A DNA stretch of 38,934 nucleotides from CAZABP01 sp964483245 (GTDB taxonomy: Bacteria; Planctomycetota; UBA1135; UBA2386), in the NCBI GenBank assembly GCA_964483245.1, contig CAZABP010000045.1:1-38934 (forward strand). The letters run 5' to 3'. This document shows positions 15,647-24,715 of this stretch, piece after piece; within the stretch, counting starts at the first letter, position 1, and each line of letters opens with the position of its first letter. A program made the translations under genes and the position numbers. The notes under the pieces were generated by a model. That model was given only the letters and a program-made list of their open reading frames with translations, was not told the DNA's origin and searched no databases.

Positions 15647-16731
15647 CCGCGGTCGCGCCGCCGCCGCCGCGCGGCTTGCGCCCCCTGGTCGCGCTGGTCG
15701 TCATCGCGTTGTTCGTCATGCTGCCGGCGCTGGTCGCCGGCGCCGGGATCGACGCGCCGGTGCAGCAGGCCGAGCGCGACCGGCTCGCGGTGCCGGAAGG
15801 GACCGCGCGCAGCATCCCGGCCGAGCTGTTCTATCGCGCGACGCTGCCGGACACGCCCGACCTGCGCGTGACCGACCGCGTCGTTGCGCAGGCGCGGCTC
15901 GCGTCGGTCCTGGCGCTGGCGGGGATCGGGCTGCTGCTCTACGTCCTGCTCGCGCTCGGGCGCGCGCGGCTGACCGGGTTGCTCGCCTGCGTCGTGCTGG
16001 CGCTGCTGCCGCCGGTCGCCGACGAAGGGTTCCTGCTGCGCCCCGAACCGGCGGCGGTGCTCGCGGGCTTGCTCGGCGTCGTGCTGCTGGCCGCGATGGC
16101 AACCGTAGGGATCCGTCCCGGGACGCGCGTGCGCACGCAGCTGCCGTTCCTGTTCGCGGCCAGCGTCGCGTTCGGGATCGCCGCGGCGATCCTGCCGGCC
16201 GCCGGGCTGTTCCTGCTCGTGCCGCTCGGCGCATTCGTGTTGTCGGTGCTGCTGGCCGGGACGCGGCTGCGGCGGTTGCTGCGCCGGGCACCGCTCGAGC
16301 AGCTCCCATGGCGCGCCTGGCACCGGCGCCACGTGCCCTGGCTGCTGGCCGTCGCCGGTGCGCTGCTGGCGACCTGGCTGTTCATGTCGCGTTACATCGT
16401 CGGGCCGGTCGCCGACCTGCAGCCCAGCGCGGCGGCCGTGACGATGGCTCCGACAGCGTGGTACCTGTGCGTCCCGCTGCTGTTGCTGGCGCTGCTCGGT
16501 GCGCTGCGGTTGCTGATCGCGACCGGGCGCCAGTTGTCGCTGCACCGGCGCATCACCGCGCCCATGGTGCTGCTGCTGTTCGTCGCGACGCAGCTCGCGC
16601 GCGACCTGCTGCGCGCCGAAGGCGTCGATCAGCTCGGCGGTGCGATCGCGCTGGCGGTGCTGGTCGCCGAAGGCGCGGGGCTGCTGCTGTGGCTCGGACT
16701 CGGGCTCGCGCTGCGCGAGCGGGCGGCGTGA
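15643..16731 (+). CDS. Polytopic membrane protein, unknown function
   Basis: 362 residues with a GTG start overlapping the ridA stop by four bases. About ten hydrophobic helices cover most of the protein (starting at LVALVVIALFVMLPALVAG). One larger outside loop after helix 1 (about 35-80) contains QQAERDRLAVPEGTARSIPAELFYRATLPDTPDL. Arginine-rich cytoplasmic loops alternate with hydrophobic segments. I do not recognise the family. The arrangement is loosely reminiscent of glycosyltransferase-39-like or O-antigen-type membrane proteins, but no catalytic motif can be pointed to. Coupling to ridA is probably only translational. Confidence 0.8.
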   Translation: MTAVAPPPPRGLRPLVALVVIALFVMLPALVAGAGIDAPVQQAERDRLAVPEGTARSIPAELFYRATLPDTPDLRVTDRVVAQARLASVLALAGIGLLLYVLLALGRARLTGLLACVVLALLPPVADEGFLLRPEPAAVLAGLLGVVLLAAMATVGIRPGTRVRTQLPFLFAASVAFGIAAAILPAAGLFLLVPLGAFVLSVLLAGTRLRRLLRRAPLEQLPWRAWHRRHVPWLLAVAGALLATWLFMSRYIVGPVADLQPSAAAVTMAPTAWYLCVPLLLLALLGALRLLIATGRQLSLHRRITAPMVLLLFVATQLARDLLRAEGVDQLGGAIALAVLVAEGAGLLLWLGLGLALRERAA

Positions 16732-16741
16732 GCAGCTCCGC

Positions 16742-17878
16742 TCAGCGCCGCAGCGCCTTGCGCACCGCCGCCTCCAGGTCCTGCTGCCCCTGCTCGTCGC
16801 CGGCGAACACGTGCAACGCGGCGATCATGCCGTCACGGCCGAGCAGCAGCTTGTGCGGCACCGACTCGACGCCGTAGCGCAGCGCCGCCTCGGTGTTCCA
16901 GCCTTTGCCGTCGTGCACGTGCTGCCAGGTCATCTGGTCGGCGCGGATCGCGTCCCGCGCCGCGGCCGTGTCTTCGTCGACCGAGATCGACAGGATCGCG
17001 AACCCGTCTTCCCCGTAGTTCTGCTGCAACGTGCGCAGGAACGGTGCGGCGCGCCGGCAGGGCACGCACCACGATGCCCAGAAGTCGAGCAGCAGCACCT
17101 TGCCGCGATAGTCGGCGAGCGACACCGGCTTCCCGTCGAGATCGACCAGCGACAGCGCCGGCGGCTTGGTGCCGACGCGCAGCTCGCGGGCGGCCAGCCG
17201 GTCGCGCGCGATGCTGCCGTAGCGCGTCCCCGGAAACTCCTCGGCGAGCTTGCTCAGGGCTTCGTCGTAGGCGCCGTCCGGCAGGTCTTCGCGCTCCCGC
17301 GTCGCCGACGCCTCGAGCCAGCGCACCTCGGCGCGCGCCTCGTCGTCCTTCGCCTGTTCGAGCATCCGCGCGAACACCTGCTTCCCCTTGTCGATCTCCT
17401 GCAACCGCGTCAGCAGCAGCGTCGCCATCTCGGCGCGCTGCTCGCGCGGCGCGTCGGTGCGCGCGACGGCGGCGTCGATCCATGCCGTGCGCTGCTCGCC
17501 GAGGCCGAGGATCCCGGCCAGCTCGGCCGCATGCACCAGCAGCACCGGCCCGGCCTGCGCCGGCTCGATCGCGCGCAGCGCCTCCTTCGCGCGGTCACTG
17601 GCGTCGATCCCATGCAGCACGTGCGCCAGCACGAGCTGCGCCTCGGCGCGTTCCGCTCCCTTCGCTTCGTGCTTGGCGAACGACGCGAGCTCGGTCGCCA
17701 GCTCCTCCATCAGCTCGCGCTGCTGTTGCGCGGAGGCGCCCGCCTTCAGCAGCTCGGCACGCCGCTGGTCGAACTGCTGCTGGATCGTCGCGAGATCCCG
17801 GCGCGGCGCCGGCTGCTGGGCCGCCAGCGGGAGCGGGAGCACACACGCAAGGCACAGGAGCGGGCGGAGGAAGCTCAT
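16742..17878 (-). CDS. Exported TlpA-like thioredoxin-fold oxidoreductase with helical N-terminal region
   Basis: 378 residues. Signal peptide about 1-20 (LLCLACVLPLPLAAQQ). Residues about 30-230 form a glutamine/alanine-rich helical region with TPR-like spacing. The thioredoxin domain (about 236-378) opens with the TlpA/AhpC-style PPALSLVDLDGKPVSLADYRGKVLLLDFWASWCVPC, giving an active-site WCVPC (C271, C274), and has a cis-Pro in SVPHKLLLGRDG. Expected role: thiol-disulfide exchange outside the cytoplasm, for example cytochrome c maturation or repair. The start is ATG 17878, since the longer frame upstream lacks a signal peptide. It is convergent with the membrane protein gene, with ten bases between. 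Confidence 0.9.
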   Translation of the reverse strand: MSFLRPLLCLACVLPLPLAAQQPAPRRDLATIQQQFDQRRAELLKAGASAQQQRELMEELATELASFAKHEAKGAERAEAQLVLAHVLHGIDASDRAKEALRAIEPAQAGPVLLVHAAELAGILGLGEQRTAWIDAAVARTDAPREQRAEMATLLLTRLQEIDKGKQVFARMLEQAKDDEARAEVRWLEASATREREDLPDGAYDEALSKLAEEFPGTRYGSIARDRLAARELRVGTKPPALSLVDLDGKPVSLADYRGKVLLLDFWASWCVPCRRAAPFLRTLQQNYGEDGFAILSISVDEDTAAARDAIRADQMTWQHVHDGKGWNTEAALRYGVESVPHKLLLGRDGMIAALHVFAGDEQGQQDLEAAVRKALRR

Positions 17879-17987
17879 CGATCGGATCTCCGGTGGGCGG
17901 AACGGGCCGGCATGGTTACGCCAGCCGAGCGCGACCCGCCAGCGGATCCTTGGTTCCGCCGTCCGTGCCGGGTCAGATCTGCGGGCT

Positions 17988-19298
17988 GTGGTTGCGCCGC
18001 TGGCCCTCGACCTGCGCGAGCTGACGATCGAGCGCGACGGCTTCGCGCTGCGGGTCCCGGAGCTGCGGCTCCCGGCCGGCGCGGCCGCGGCGCTGGTCGG
18101 ACCGTCCGGTGCCGGCAAATCGACGCTGCTCCTCGGGATGCTCGGCCTGCTGCCGGATGCCAAGGTCGCCGGGCGGGCCGAAGTCGCCGGCGTCGATCTC
18201 GTGCAGGCGGCGCCGGCCGCGCGCCGCGACTGCCTGCGGCGGCATCTCGCGCTCGTGCTGCAGGATGCGCGCGCGGCGGCGGATCCGCTGTGCCGGCTCG
18301 GTGATCAGCTCGGCACCTGGACCGGGGCCTCGGCGCAGGCCTGTACTACCGCCGCCGCCGAGCTCGGGCTGACCGATGGTCAGCTCGCGCGGTTTCCGCA
18401 TCAGGTCTCCGGCGGCGAAGCGCAGCGCGTGTTGCTGGCCGCCGCGCTGCTGCGGCAACCTTCGCTGTTGATCGCCGACGAGCCGACGGCGAGCCTCGAT
18501 CCGGCAGCGGTGACCGGGTTCCTGGAGCGGCTGCAGGCGCTGCGCGCGCGCACCGGCGCCGCGCTGCTGGTGAGCACGCACGACCGTGAGCTGGTCGAAC
18601 GGCTCGGCGCGCAGCCGTTCGCCGTCGACGACGGCTGCGTCGCGGCCGGCCTGCCGCCGGACGTTGCGTGGCAGCGGCGTGCACCGGGTGCCGGGATCGG
18701 CGAGCCGTTGCTGCACGCCGAGCGGGTGGCGTTCCGCCACGGTCCGCGTGAGCTGTTCCGCGATCTCGACCTGACGCTGCGGCGTGGCGAGGTGCTCGCC
18801 GTGACCGGGCCGTCCGGCTGCGGCAAGACGACGCTCGCACACCTGCTGTGCGGTCGGCTGCAACCGTCGGCCGGCAGGATCGTGCGACCGCCGCGGGCCA
18901 GCGCCATCCAGATGCTGCCGCAGGACGCGGCGGCGTCGCTGACGCCCGGGCGCACGATCGCGTCGCTGCTCGCCGAGACCGCAGTGACCGGCTTCGACGT
19001 CGTTGCGACGGCGGCGGCGCTGGGTCTGTCCCCCGAGCTGCTCGGGCGCAGCGTCGAGCGGCTGTCGGGCGGCGAACGCCGGCGCGCTGCGCTGCTGCGT
19101 GCGCTGTCGGTCGGGCCGGACGTGCTGATCCTCGACGAACCGACGGCGTCGCTCGATGCGCGGACGGGGGCCGCGGTCATCGCTACGCTGCTCGATCTGA
19201 TGCGGCAGCACGCACTCGGGATCCTGCTCGTCACGCACGACCACCGGCTGGCGGCCGCGATCGCCGACCGCCGGCTCGAGCTCGGAGCCGGCGCATGA
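17988..19298 (+). CDS. ABC transporter protein with two fused ATPase domains (peptide/nickel type)
   Basis: 436 residues from GTG 17988. The first ATPase has Walker A GPSGAGKST (38-46), signature VSGGEAQRV, Walker B LLIADEPTASLD and H-loop STHDRE. The second has GPSGCGKTT, signature LSGGERRRA, Walker B VLILDEPTASLD and VTHDHR. Every catalytic motif is intact in both halves. Such fused pairs (YejF/DppD-DppF style) usually power uptake of oligopeptides or similar solutes with two permeases and a binding protein. None of those partners is in the window, so the substrate is unknown. The stop overlaps the start of the M16-like gene (ATGA). The start is uncertain because no clear ribosome binding site is seen. 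Confidence 0.9.
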   Translation: MVAPLALDLRELTIERDGFALRVPELRLPAGAAAALVGPSGAGKSTLLLGMLGLLPDAKVAGRAEVAGVDLVQAAPAARRDCLRRHLALVLQDARAAADPLCRLGDQLGTWTGASAQACTTAAAELGLTDGQLARFPHQVSGGEAQRVLLAAALLRQPSLLIADEPTASLDPAAVTGFLERLQALRARTGAALLVSTHDRELVERLGAQPFAVDDGCVAAGLPPDVAWQRRAPGAGIGEPLLHAERVAFRHGPRELFRDLDLTLRRGEVLAVTGPSGCGKTTLAHLLCGRLQPSAGRIVRPPRASAIQMLPQDAAASLTPGRTIASLLAETAVTGFDVVATAAALGLSPELLGRSVERLSGGERRRAALLRALSVGPDVLILDEPTASLDARTGAAVIATLLDLMRQHALGILLVTHDHRLAAAIADRRLELGAGA

Positions 19299-20629
19299 TC
19301 CATGCGCTGGTGTCGTCGGCGCTCGCCGCCTGTTTGAGCGCCGCGCCGCAGCAGCCGGATGCCACGACGCCGCACGGCTTCACGCAGCTCGCCAATGGGC
19401 TGCGCCTGCGGGCGGTCCCGGTGGAGGGGGCCGACGAGCTCGGCGTGGCCATCGTCGTCGGCGTCGGGACCGACCACGATCCGAGCGGTCAGGCCGGGAT
19501 CGCGCAGGCGCTCGGCCGCGCGCTGGCGATCGTGCAGGAGGGGCTGCCGGCAGCGCACCGCTTCCACGTCGAGACGCATGGTTCGTTCACTGCGCTGAGC
19601 ATCACCGTCCCGGCGACGTTCGCCGGCTCCCTGCGCACGCGCGTCGTCGAGCTGTTGTCCGGCCAGCTCGCCCTGGAGCAGGATGCTGCCGACCGCGCGA
19701 TCGCAGCCGCGGCATTGGCCGCCGACGATGCGCAGACGCGGCTGCCGGGCACGATCCTCGAATCCCGCGCGCGGCGTGCGCTGCTCGCCGGCACGCCGCA
19801 GCAACGTGCCCCGTGGGGGGCCGTCACCGAGCTCCGCCAGCTCACGCAGCAGGAGCTGCAGCAGCGGCTGCGCGAGCAGTTCCATCCCGGGCAGGCGGTC
19901 GTGGTCCTGCTCGGTGCCGTCACCGACGAGCTGCAGCTCGGCTGGCGGGATGCGCTCGCTGTGCTCCCCCGGGGGTCCGGTGCCGCCGTGGTGGCGGCGC
20001 AGGCGCGCGCTCCGCTGCCGCCGGAGCCGGAACGCATCACGACGTTCGCGCTGACCGTCGCGCCGTACGTGACGCTCGCGTTCCGTCTGCCGGAGCCGGC
20101 GGCGGCCGACTACCCGGCCCACCTCGTCGCGATGGCGATGCTGCAGGTGCGCGCGGTCAAGGTCCTCGGCACGCCGCGGCACGCCGAGATGCGCGCGCGC
20201 TTCCCGTACATGGTCATCGACTACCGCGACGGCGATCCGCTGGTGCTGGTGAACCGGCGCGGAGAGGACTTCGCGCCGATCGACGACGCGCAGCAGGAGA
20301 TCGAGAGCGTGCTGCAGAGCTTCTTCAAGGTCGGGATCTCGCCGCGCGAGGTCGCATCGGCCGCCGAGCAGGTTGCGACGACGTTGAGCCTGCCGCCGTA
20401 TCCGCCCAACGTCGCCACGGTCATGGCCCGGCAACCACGACTGTTGGCAGCGCGGGCGGTCACGCTGGCGGTCGCCGAGACGCGCGGCTGGCCGGCCGAT
20501 CTGCCGCAGCGGATCCGCACCATCGCGGTGCCAGCGGTGCAACAGGCGCTCGGCGCGATCCTCGGCGCCGAGCGGCAGTGGTTCGCGCTGCTGCCGCCGG
20601 CCCGGCCGCTGCGCGGACCGTCGAAATAG
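19295..20629 (+). CDS. M16-peptidase-like exported protein lacking the zinc site
   Basis: 444 residues. A short hydrophobic N-terminus (IHALVSSALAACLSAA) looks like a signal or lipoprotein-type peptide. The following text LANGLRLRAVPVEGADELGVAIVVGVGTDHDPSGQAGIAQALGRAL lines up with the M16 (insulinase/mitochondrial processing peptidase) N-terminal domain. The inverted zinc motif HxxEH is replaced by GIAQA (G68, Q71, A72), so all three active-site positions are lost. A second M16-like half follows (for example FALTVAPYVTLAFRLPEPAAADYPAHLVAMAML). Non-catalytic M16 subunits normally pair with an active partner, and none is encoded here. Coupled by a 4-bp overlap to the ABC gene. Function unknown. 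Confidence 0.75.
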   Translation: MIHALVSSALAACLSAAPQQPDATTPHGFTQLANGLRLRAVPVEGADELGVAIVVGVGTDHDPSGQAGIAQALGRALAIVQEGLPAAHRFHVETHGSFTALSITVPATFAGSLRTRVVELLSGQLALEQDAADRAIAAAALAADDAQTRLPGTILESRARRALLAGTPQQRAPWGAVTELRQLTQQELQQRLREQFHPGQAVVVLLGAVTDELQLGWRDALAVLPRGSGAAVVAAQARAPLPPEPERITTFALTVAPYVTLAFRLPEPAAADYPAHLVAMAMLQVRAVKVLGTPRHAEMRARFPYMVIDYRDGDPLVLVNRRGEDFAPIDDAQQEIESVLQSFFKVGISPREVASAAEQVATTLSLPPYPPNVATVMARQPRLLAARAVTLAVAETRGWPADLPQRIRTIAVPAVQQALGAILGAERQWFALLPPARPLRGPSK

Positions 20630-20693
20630 CCGACACCGGGAACCGGGCACCGGCTTGAGTCGGCTCGGTCGCCGTGCCGATCTTCACGACGGG

Positions 20694-22400
20694 ATGGGCT
20701 TCATCAACCTCGCAGACAAGACGATCAACGCCAAGCTCGTCTACTACGGCGTCGGGATGGGCGGCAAGACGACGAGCCTGCAGGCCGTGCACGCCGTCAT
20801 GTGCCCGCGCAACGAAGTGCAGCTGGTCTCGATCAAGACCGAGGAAGACTCGACGCTGCTGTTCGACTTCCTGCCGATCAACCTCGGCCAGGTCGAAGGG
20901 TTCAAGATCCGGATCCAGGGCTTCACGGTACCGGGGCAGCCGAAGTACCGGCGCATGCGCAAGTACGTGCTGTCCGGCGCCGACGCAGTCGTGTTCGTCG
21001 TCGACAGCGAGCGCAGCCGCGCCGAGGAGAACCAGCAGTCGTTCGAGAGCCTGAAGGAGAACCTGAAGCTCAACGGCCTCGACCCGCAGAAGATCCCGCT
21101 GGTCCTGCAGTACAACAAGCGCGACCTCGACGACATCCTGCCGGAGGAGGAGCTCGACCGGATGTTGCGCTTCCGGCCGGACATCAAGTCGTTCCCGAGT
21201 GTCGCGACGGACGGGCAGGGGGTGTTCGAGGCGTTCGTCGAGACCGCGCGCCAGCTCGTCGAGGCGAAGGTGCAGCTCTACGGGCTCGGCAAGGGTGAGA
21301 TCGACCCGAAGCTCGTCGCCGAATCCGCGGCGCGCAAGCTGTGGGAGATCCACGACGCCGCGCGGCGGGAAGCGCCGGAAGCCGGCCGCCCGGAGCTCGC
21401 GGTCACGGTCGCCGAGGAGCTCGACGATTCGTTCCTTGCCGGCGTCGGCGAAGGGGAGACGCCGACTGCAGAGCTGGACCTCGATCTGGATCTCGACTTC
21501 GCCGCGGCACCGGGGGGCGTCGCCGCGCCGCACGACCACGACGGCGCGCTGACCGACGGCGGCGAACGGGATCAGGAGGGGCTGCTCGACCGCGCCGTGC
21601 AGTCGAACCTGGATCTCGCGACCAGCTACGGGCAGCTCGACGAGTACCGGCTGCTGCTCGAGCGGAAGAACCGCGAGCTGGTCAAGGTCGCGCAGAACAC
21701 CGTGCACGACCTGAACCGCCCGCTGTCGGCGATCAAGCTGCTGCTGAACTCGGTGCGCAAGGGCTACCTCGGGCAGATCTCGGACAAAGTGCAGGCCGCG
21801 ATCGACAACGGGCTGCTGGCGACGCGCCAGATGGAGCGCCTGATCGGCGACCTCATGGACAGCTCGCGGCTCGACTTCGATGGCATCCGGCTGGTGTTCA
21901 AGGACGTCGACATGGCGCTGCTGCTGGCCGAGGTCGTGCAGTGCCTGCGCCCCGAGATCGCCGAGCGCAACGCGCGCATCGTGATCACGCCGATGCCGGT
22001 CGTGTCGGCCGACGAGTGGGCGCTGTCGAAGGTGTTCATGAACCTGATCGGCAACGCGCTGCAATACGCGCGGCCGGACCGGCGGCCCGAGGTCACCGTG
22101 ACCTGCGAGGAGGGGCACGAAGGCCGGCGCTTCACGATCGCCGACAACGGGATCGGCATCCCGCAGAAGGACCTCGGGCGTCTGTTCCGCCGGTTCGAGC
22201 GCGGCAGCAACACCGGCGGGATCAGCGGCACCGGCCTCGGCCTCCACATCATCAAGGAGGTCGTGACCGGCCACGGCGGCACGGTCTGGGTCGAGTCGAC
22301 CGAGGGGAAGGGGACGAAGTTCCACCTCGAGATCCCCAACCGCCCGGTGCAACCGGGGCACTCGCCGGTCAGCGACGTGCGCGAGCTGGTGGACGCGTAG
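20694..22400 (+). CDS. MglA-type Ras-like GTPase fused to a histidine kinase
   Basis: 568 residues from ATG 20694. Residues 1-200 are a bacterial MglA-family GTPase: MGFINLADKTINAKLVYYG, Walker A GVGMGGKT (19-26), the MglA-specific TVPGQ (78-82) replacing DxxG, ADAVVFVVDSE, and base-recognition NKRD (141-144). An acidic linker (about 200-300) with an LDLDLDLDF run follows. Residues about 325-550 are a histidine kinase: H-box TVHDLNRPLSAIK with H338, N-box FMNLIGNALQYA (N450, N454), G1 ADNGIGIP, F-box LFRRFER and G2 GTGLGLHII. All motifs needed for phosphorylation look present. MglA sets cell polarity and motility direction, usually with MglB and separate signalling proteins. No MglB-like or response-regulator gene is in the window. 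An upstream TTG at 20655 adds 13 non-homologous residues. Confidence 0.92.
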   Translation: MGFINLADKTINAKLVYYGVGMGGKTTSLQAVHAVMCPRNEVQLVSIKTEEDSTLLFDFLPINLGQVEGFKIRIQGFTVPGQPKYRRMRKYVLSGADAVVFVVDSERSRAEENQQSFESLKENLKLNGLDPQKIPLVLQYNKRDLDDILPEEELDRMLRFRPDIKSFPSVATDGQGVFEAFVETARQLVEAKVQLYGLGKGEIDPKLVAESAARKLWEIHDAARREAPEAGRPELAVTVAEELDDSFLAGVGEGETPTAELDLDLDLDFAAAPGGVAAPHDHDGALTDGGERDQEGLLDRAVQSNLDLATSYGQLDEYRLLLERKNRELVKVAQNTVHDLNRPLSAIKLLLNSVRKGYLGQISDKVQAAIDNGLLATRQMERLIGDLMDSSRLDFDGIRLVFKDVDMALLLAEVVQCLRPEIAERNARIVITPMPVVSADEWALSKVFMNLIGNALQYARPDRRPEVTVTCEEGHEGRRFTIADNGIGIPQKDLGRLFRRFERGSNTGGISGTGLGLHIIKEVVTGHGGTVWVESTEGKGTKFHLEIPNRPVQPGHSPVSDVRELVDA

Positions 22401-22406
22401 GCGCGG

Positions 22407-24590
22407 TCAATCGCCGACGCGCAGCTCGAGCCCGCCGGTGAACGCGAGGCCGGCGAATGCGCCGAGCGGGTCGACGACGAATCCCTGCGCGTAGACGTGG
22501 AACCCGCGCAGCGAGGGGTCGAGCGGCAGCGCGAACGGCACGCGCACGTAGCCGGCCTGATCCGTGGTGCGGAAGAACGGCAGCTCCGTGCCGGCGAGAT
22601 AGAGCGTGCAGCCGCCGCCGATCGGCAGCGACTGCGACGCGGAGCTCACGACGATCGCACACAGCGCACCTGCGCGGGCGGAGATCAGCTCGAGCCCGAA
22701 GCCACTCGCGCCGAGCGCAGGCAGCGGGCTCGTGAGCGCAGGCTTGCCGCGCGTCCCGGCACAGGCCTCGCCGAACGGCAGCGCGCAGGCCGACGGATAG
22801 CCGGAATACAACCAGGTGTCGGAGAGCGTGGCTCCCAGCGCGCTGCTGCCGCCGAACAACACGGCGCGCTGCCGCGACACGTCGTAGACGAGCGCCAACG
22901 CGCGGTCCGCGATCGGCAGCACCGGGGCGTCCTGGCGGCGCCAGACGGCGCCATCCCACTCCCAGGTGTCGCCGCCGAACAGCAGCGTGCGCTGGCGCGC
23001 GGCGTCGAATGCCATTGCGTGCTCGAAGCGCGCGGGCGGAGCCTGCGCCGGCATGCGATGGATCCACGTGGCGCCATCCCACTCCCAGGTGTCGCCCAGC
23101 TCGGTGCCGGCGTAGCCACCGAACAACACGATCCGCTGGCGCCCGGAGTCGTAGGCCATGGCATGCCCGGCACGCGCGGACGGGCTGCTTGCAGGCCGTA
23201 GCTCGTGCCAGTCGCTGCCATCCCATGCCCACGTGTCGCCGAGGACCCGGGCACCGTCCCAGCCGCCGAACAACACGACGCGCTGCCGCGCGGCGTCGTA
23301 GGCGAGCGCGTGCTGGTGCCGCGGCGGCGGCGCGTGTGCCGGCACGTGTTGCATCCAGTTGCCGCCGTCCCAGGACCAGGTGTCGCCCAGCGTCATGCCT
23401 TGGACGCGGCCGCCGAACATCAGGACGCGCCGTCGCGCCACGTCGTAGGTCATCGCGTGGCGCTCACGGCGCAGCGGGGAGCTGGCCGGTTGCACGCGAT
23501 GCCACGCGTCACCGTGCCACTCCCAGGTGTCGTCCACCTCGTCCTTCCAGGCGTGCCAGCCGCCGAACAACACGGTCCGTCCGCGCACCAGGTCGTGCGC
23601 CATCGCGTGGTGGTGCAACGGCAGCGGAGATCCAGGGCTCGCGGCGACCCAGGTCGCGCCGTTCCATTCGTACGTGTCGTCGAGGCTCGGTGCCGTGGAT
23701 CCGAATGCCGAGACGCCGCCGAACACGACCGTGCGCAGGCGTGCGGCGTCGTAGGCCATCGCGTGCCACTGCCGCCGCGGCGGAATCGTCGTGGGCTCAC
23801 GTTTCGTCCACAGGCTGCCGTCCCACTCCCAGGTTTCATCCGTGGGACGGTTCTGCTCGGTGCCGCCGAACAGCACGATCCGCTGGCGCGCGTAGTCATA
23901 GGCGAGCACGGTGCCATCGGCCGTGGTCGGGCCATTGCGGGTGCTGATCTGCGTCCACTTGCCACCATCCCACTCGTACATCCAGCTCCCGCCGTACCGG
24001 ACTGCGCGTTGCCGGCCCACGTCGTACGCGAGCACATGGCCAAGCATCGTGCCTGCGCGCGTGGAGGTCGCGTGTTTGTACCACGCCGTACCGTCCCACT
24101 CCCAGGTCTCGGACGAGCCGGAGATCGCGGTCCCGCCGTACAGCAGCGTGCGCTGCCGCCCGGCGTCGAACGTCATCGAGTGATCGCGACGCGCCGACGG
24201 AGCGCTCGCAGTCTGCCGCAGCGTCCAATCGCTTCCGTCGAACTCCCAGGTGTCGTCGCGGAATGCGCCGTCGTGGCCGCCGAACAGCACGACGCGCTGC
24301 CGGACGAAGTCGTAGGCCATTGCATGACCTTCGCGTGCCGAGGGGCTGTGGAGCGGAGCCCGCTTCGCCCAGCTTGCGCCATCCCATTCCCAGGTGTCGG
24401 CGAACAGCGGACCGTGCGGGCTGCGCCCGCCGAACAACACGACTCGTTCCCGCAGCACGTCGTAGACCATCGCGTGCCTGCTCCGCGCCGCCGGCGTGCG
24501 GGCCTGCACCCATTCGGACTGCGTTGGCAGTGTGGTCGCAAGCAGCAGTGCCAACGCGGCGGGAAAGGACGAGGTGAGCTCGATCCGCAC
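22407..24590 (-). CDS. Exported Kelch-repeat protein with 12 repeats
   Basis: 727 residues from GTG 24590, preceded by a strong GGAGG at 8-bp spacing. Signal peptide about 1-25 (SSFPAALALLLATTLPTQS). Residues about 30-600 contain twelve repeats of roughly 48 residues with the consensus RxxHAMAYDxxRQRVVLFGG...DTWEWDGxxW, forming one or two beta-propellers. Repeat-to-repeat similarity extends to the DNA, where tcccaggtgtcg recurs. The C-terminal roughly 124 residues (from LPFGEACAGT) are the module shared with other exported proteins here. It is convergent with the GTPase-kinase gene (6 bp apart) and downstream of a second Kelch gene. Probably a surface or extracellular binding protein. Ligand unknown. 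Confidence 0.9.
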   Translation of the reverse strand: MRIELTSSFPAALALLLATTLPTQSEWVQARTPAARSRHAMVYDVLRERVVLFGGRSPHGPLFADTWEWDGASWAKRAPLHSPSAREGHAMAYDFVRQRVVLFGGHDGAFRDDTWEFDGSDWTLRQTASAPSARRDHSMTFDAGRQRTLLYGGTAISGSSETWEWDGTAWYKHATSTRAGTMLGHVLAYDVGRQRAVRYGGSWMYEWDGGKWTQISTRNGPTTADGTVLAYDYARQRIVLFGGTEQNRPTDETWEWDGSLWTKREPTTIPPRRQWHAMAYDAARLRTVVFGGVSAFGSTAPSLDDTYEWNGATWVAASPGSPLPLHHHAMAHDLVRGRTVLFGGWHAWKDEVDDTWEWHGDAWHRVQPASSPLRRERHAMTYDVARRRVLMFGGRVQGMTLGDTWSWDGGNWMQHVPAHAPPPRHQHALAYDAARQRVVLFGGWDGARVLGDTWAWDGSDWHELRPASSPSARAGHAMAYDSGRQRIVLFGGYAGTELGDTWEWDGATWIHRMPAQAPPARFEHAMAFDAARQRTLLFGGDTWEWDGAVWRRQDAPVLPIADRALALVYDVSRQRAVLFGGSSALGATLSDTWLYSGYPSACALPFGEACAGTRGKPALTSPLPALGASGFGLELISARAGALCAIVVSSASQSLPIGGGCTLYLAGTELPFFRTTDQAGYVRVPFALPLDPSLRGFHVYAQGFVVDPLGAFAGLAFTGGLELRVGD

Positions 24591-24598
24591 TTCGCGTG

Positions 24599-24603
24599 CC
24601 TCC
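24599..24603 (-). promoter_or_regulatory. Strong ribosome binding site (GGAGG) deciding the Kelch protein start
   Basis: GGAGG on the minus strand, eight bases upstream of GTG 24590. It selects this GTG out of a frame that is open for about 330 further codons upstream. Confidence 0.75.
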
Positions 24604-24715
24604 GGAACGGGATGGACGAGCGCGCCATGCTCCCGCTTGCGGGTGCCACGCGTCAACCCGGGCCGCGCACGCCGGCGTCGCCGCGAGGCAACGACCGGCA
24701 ACGTCGTAGTCGGCG

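Noticed and set aside
17973..20650. Long minus-strand frames opposite the ABC and M16-like genes
   Set aside because: They lack motifs, while the plus strand shows complete Walker A/B and signature motifs in overlapping, coupled genes.
22800..24500. Regularly spaced DNA repeats in the Kelch gene as CRISPR or mobile repeats
   Set aside because: Spacing (about 145 bp) equals one protein repeat and every copy encodes HAMAYD/DTWEWDG in frame, so these are coding repeats.
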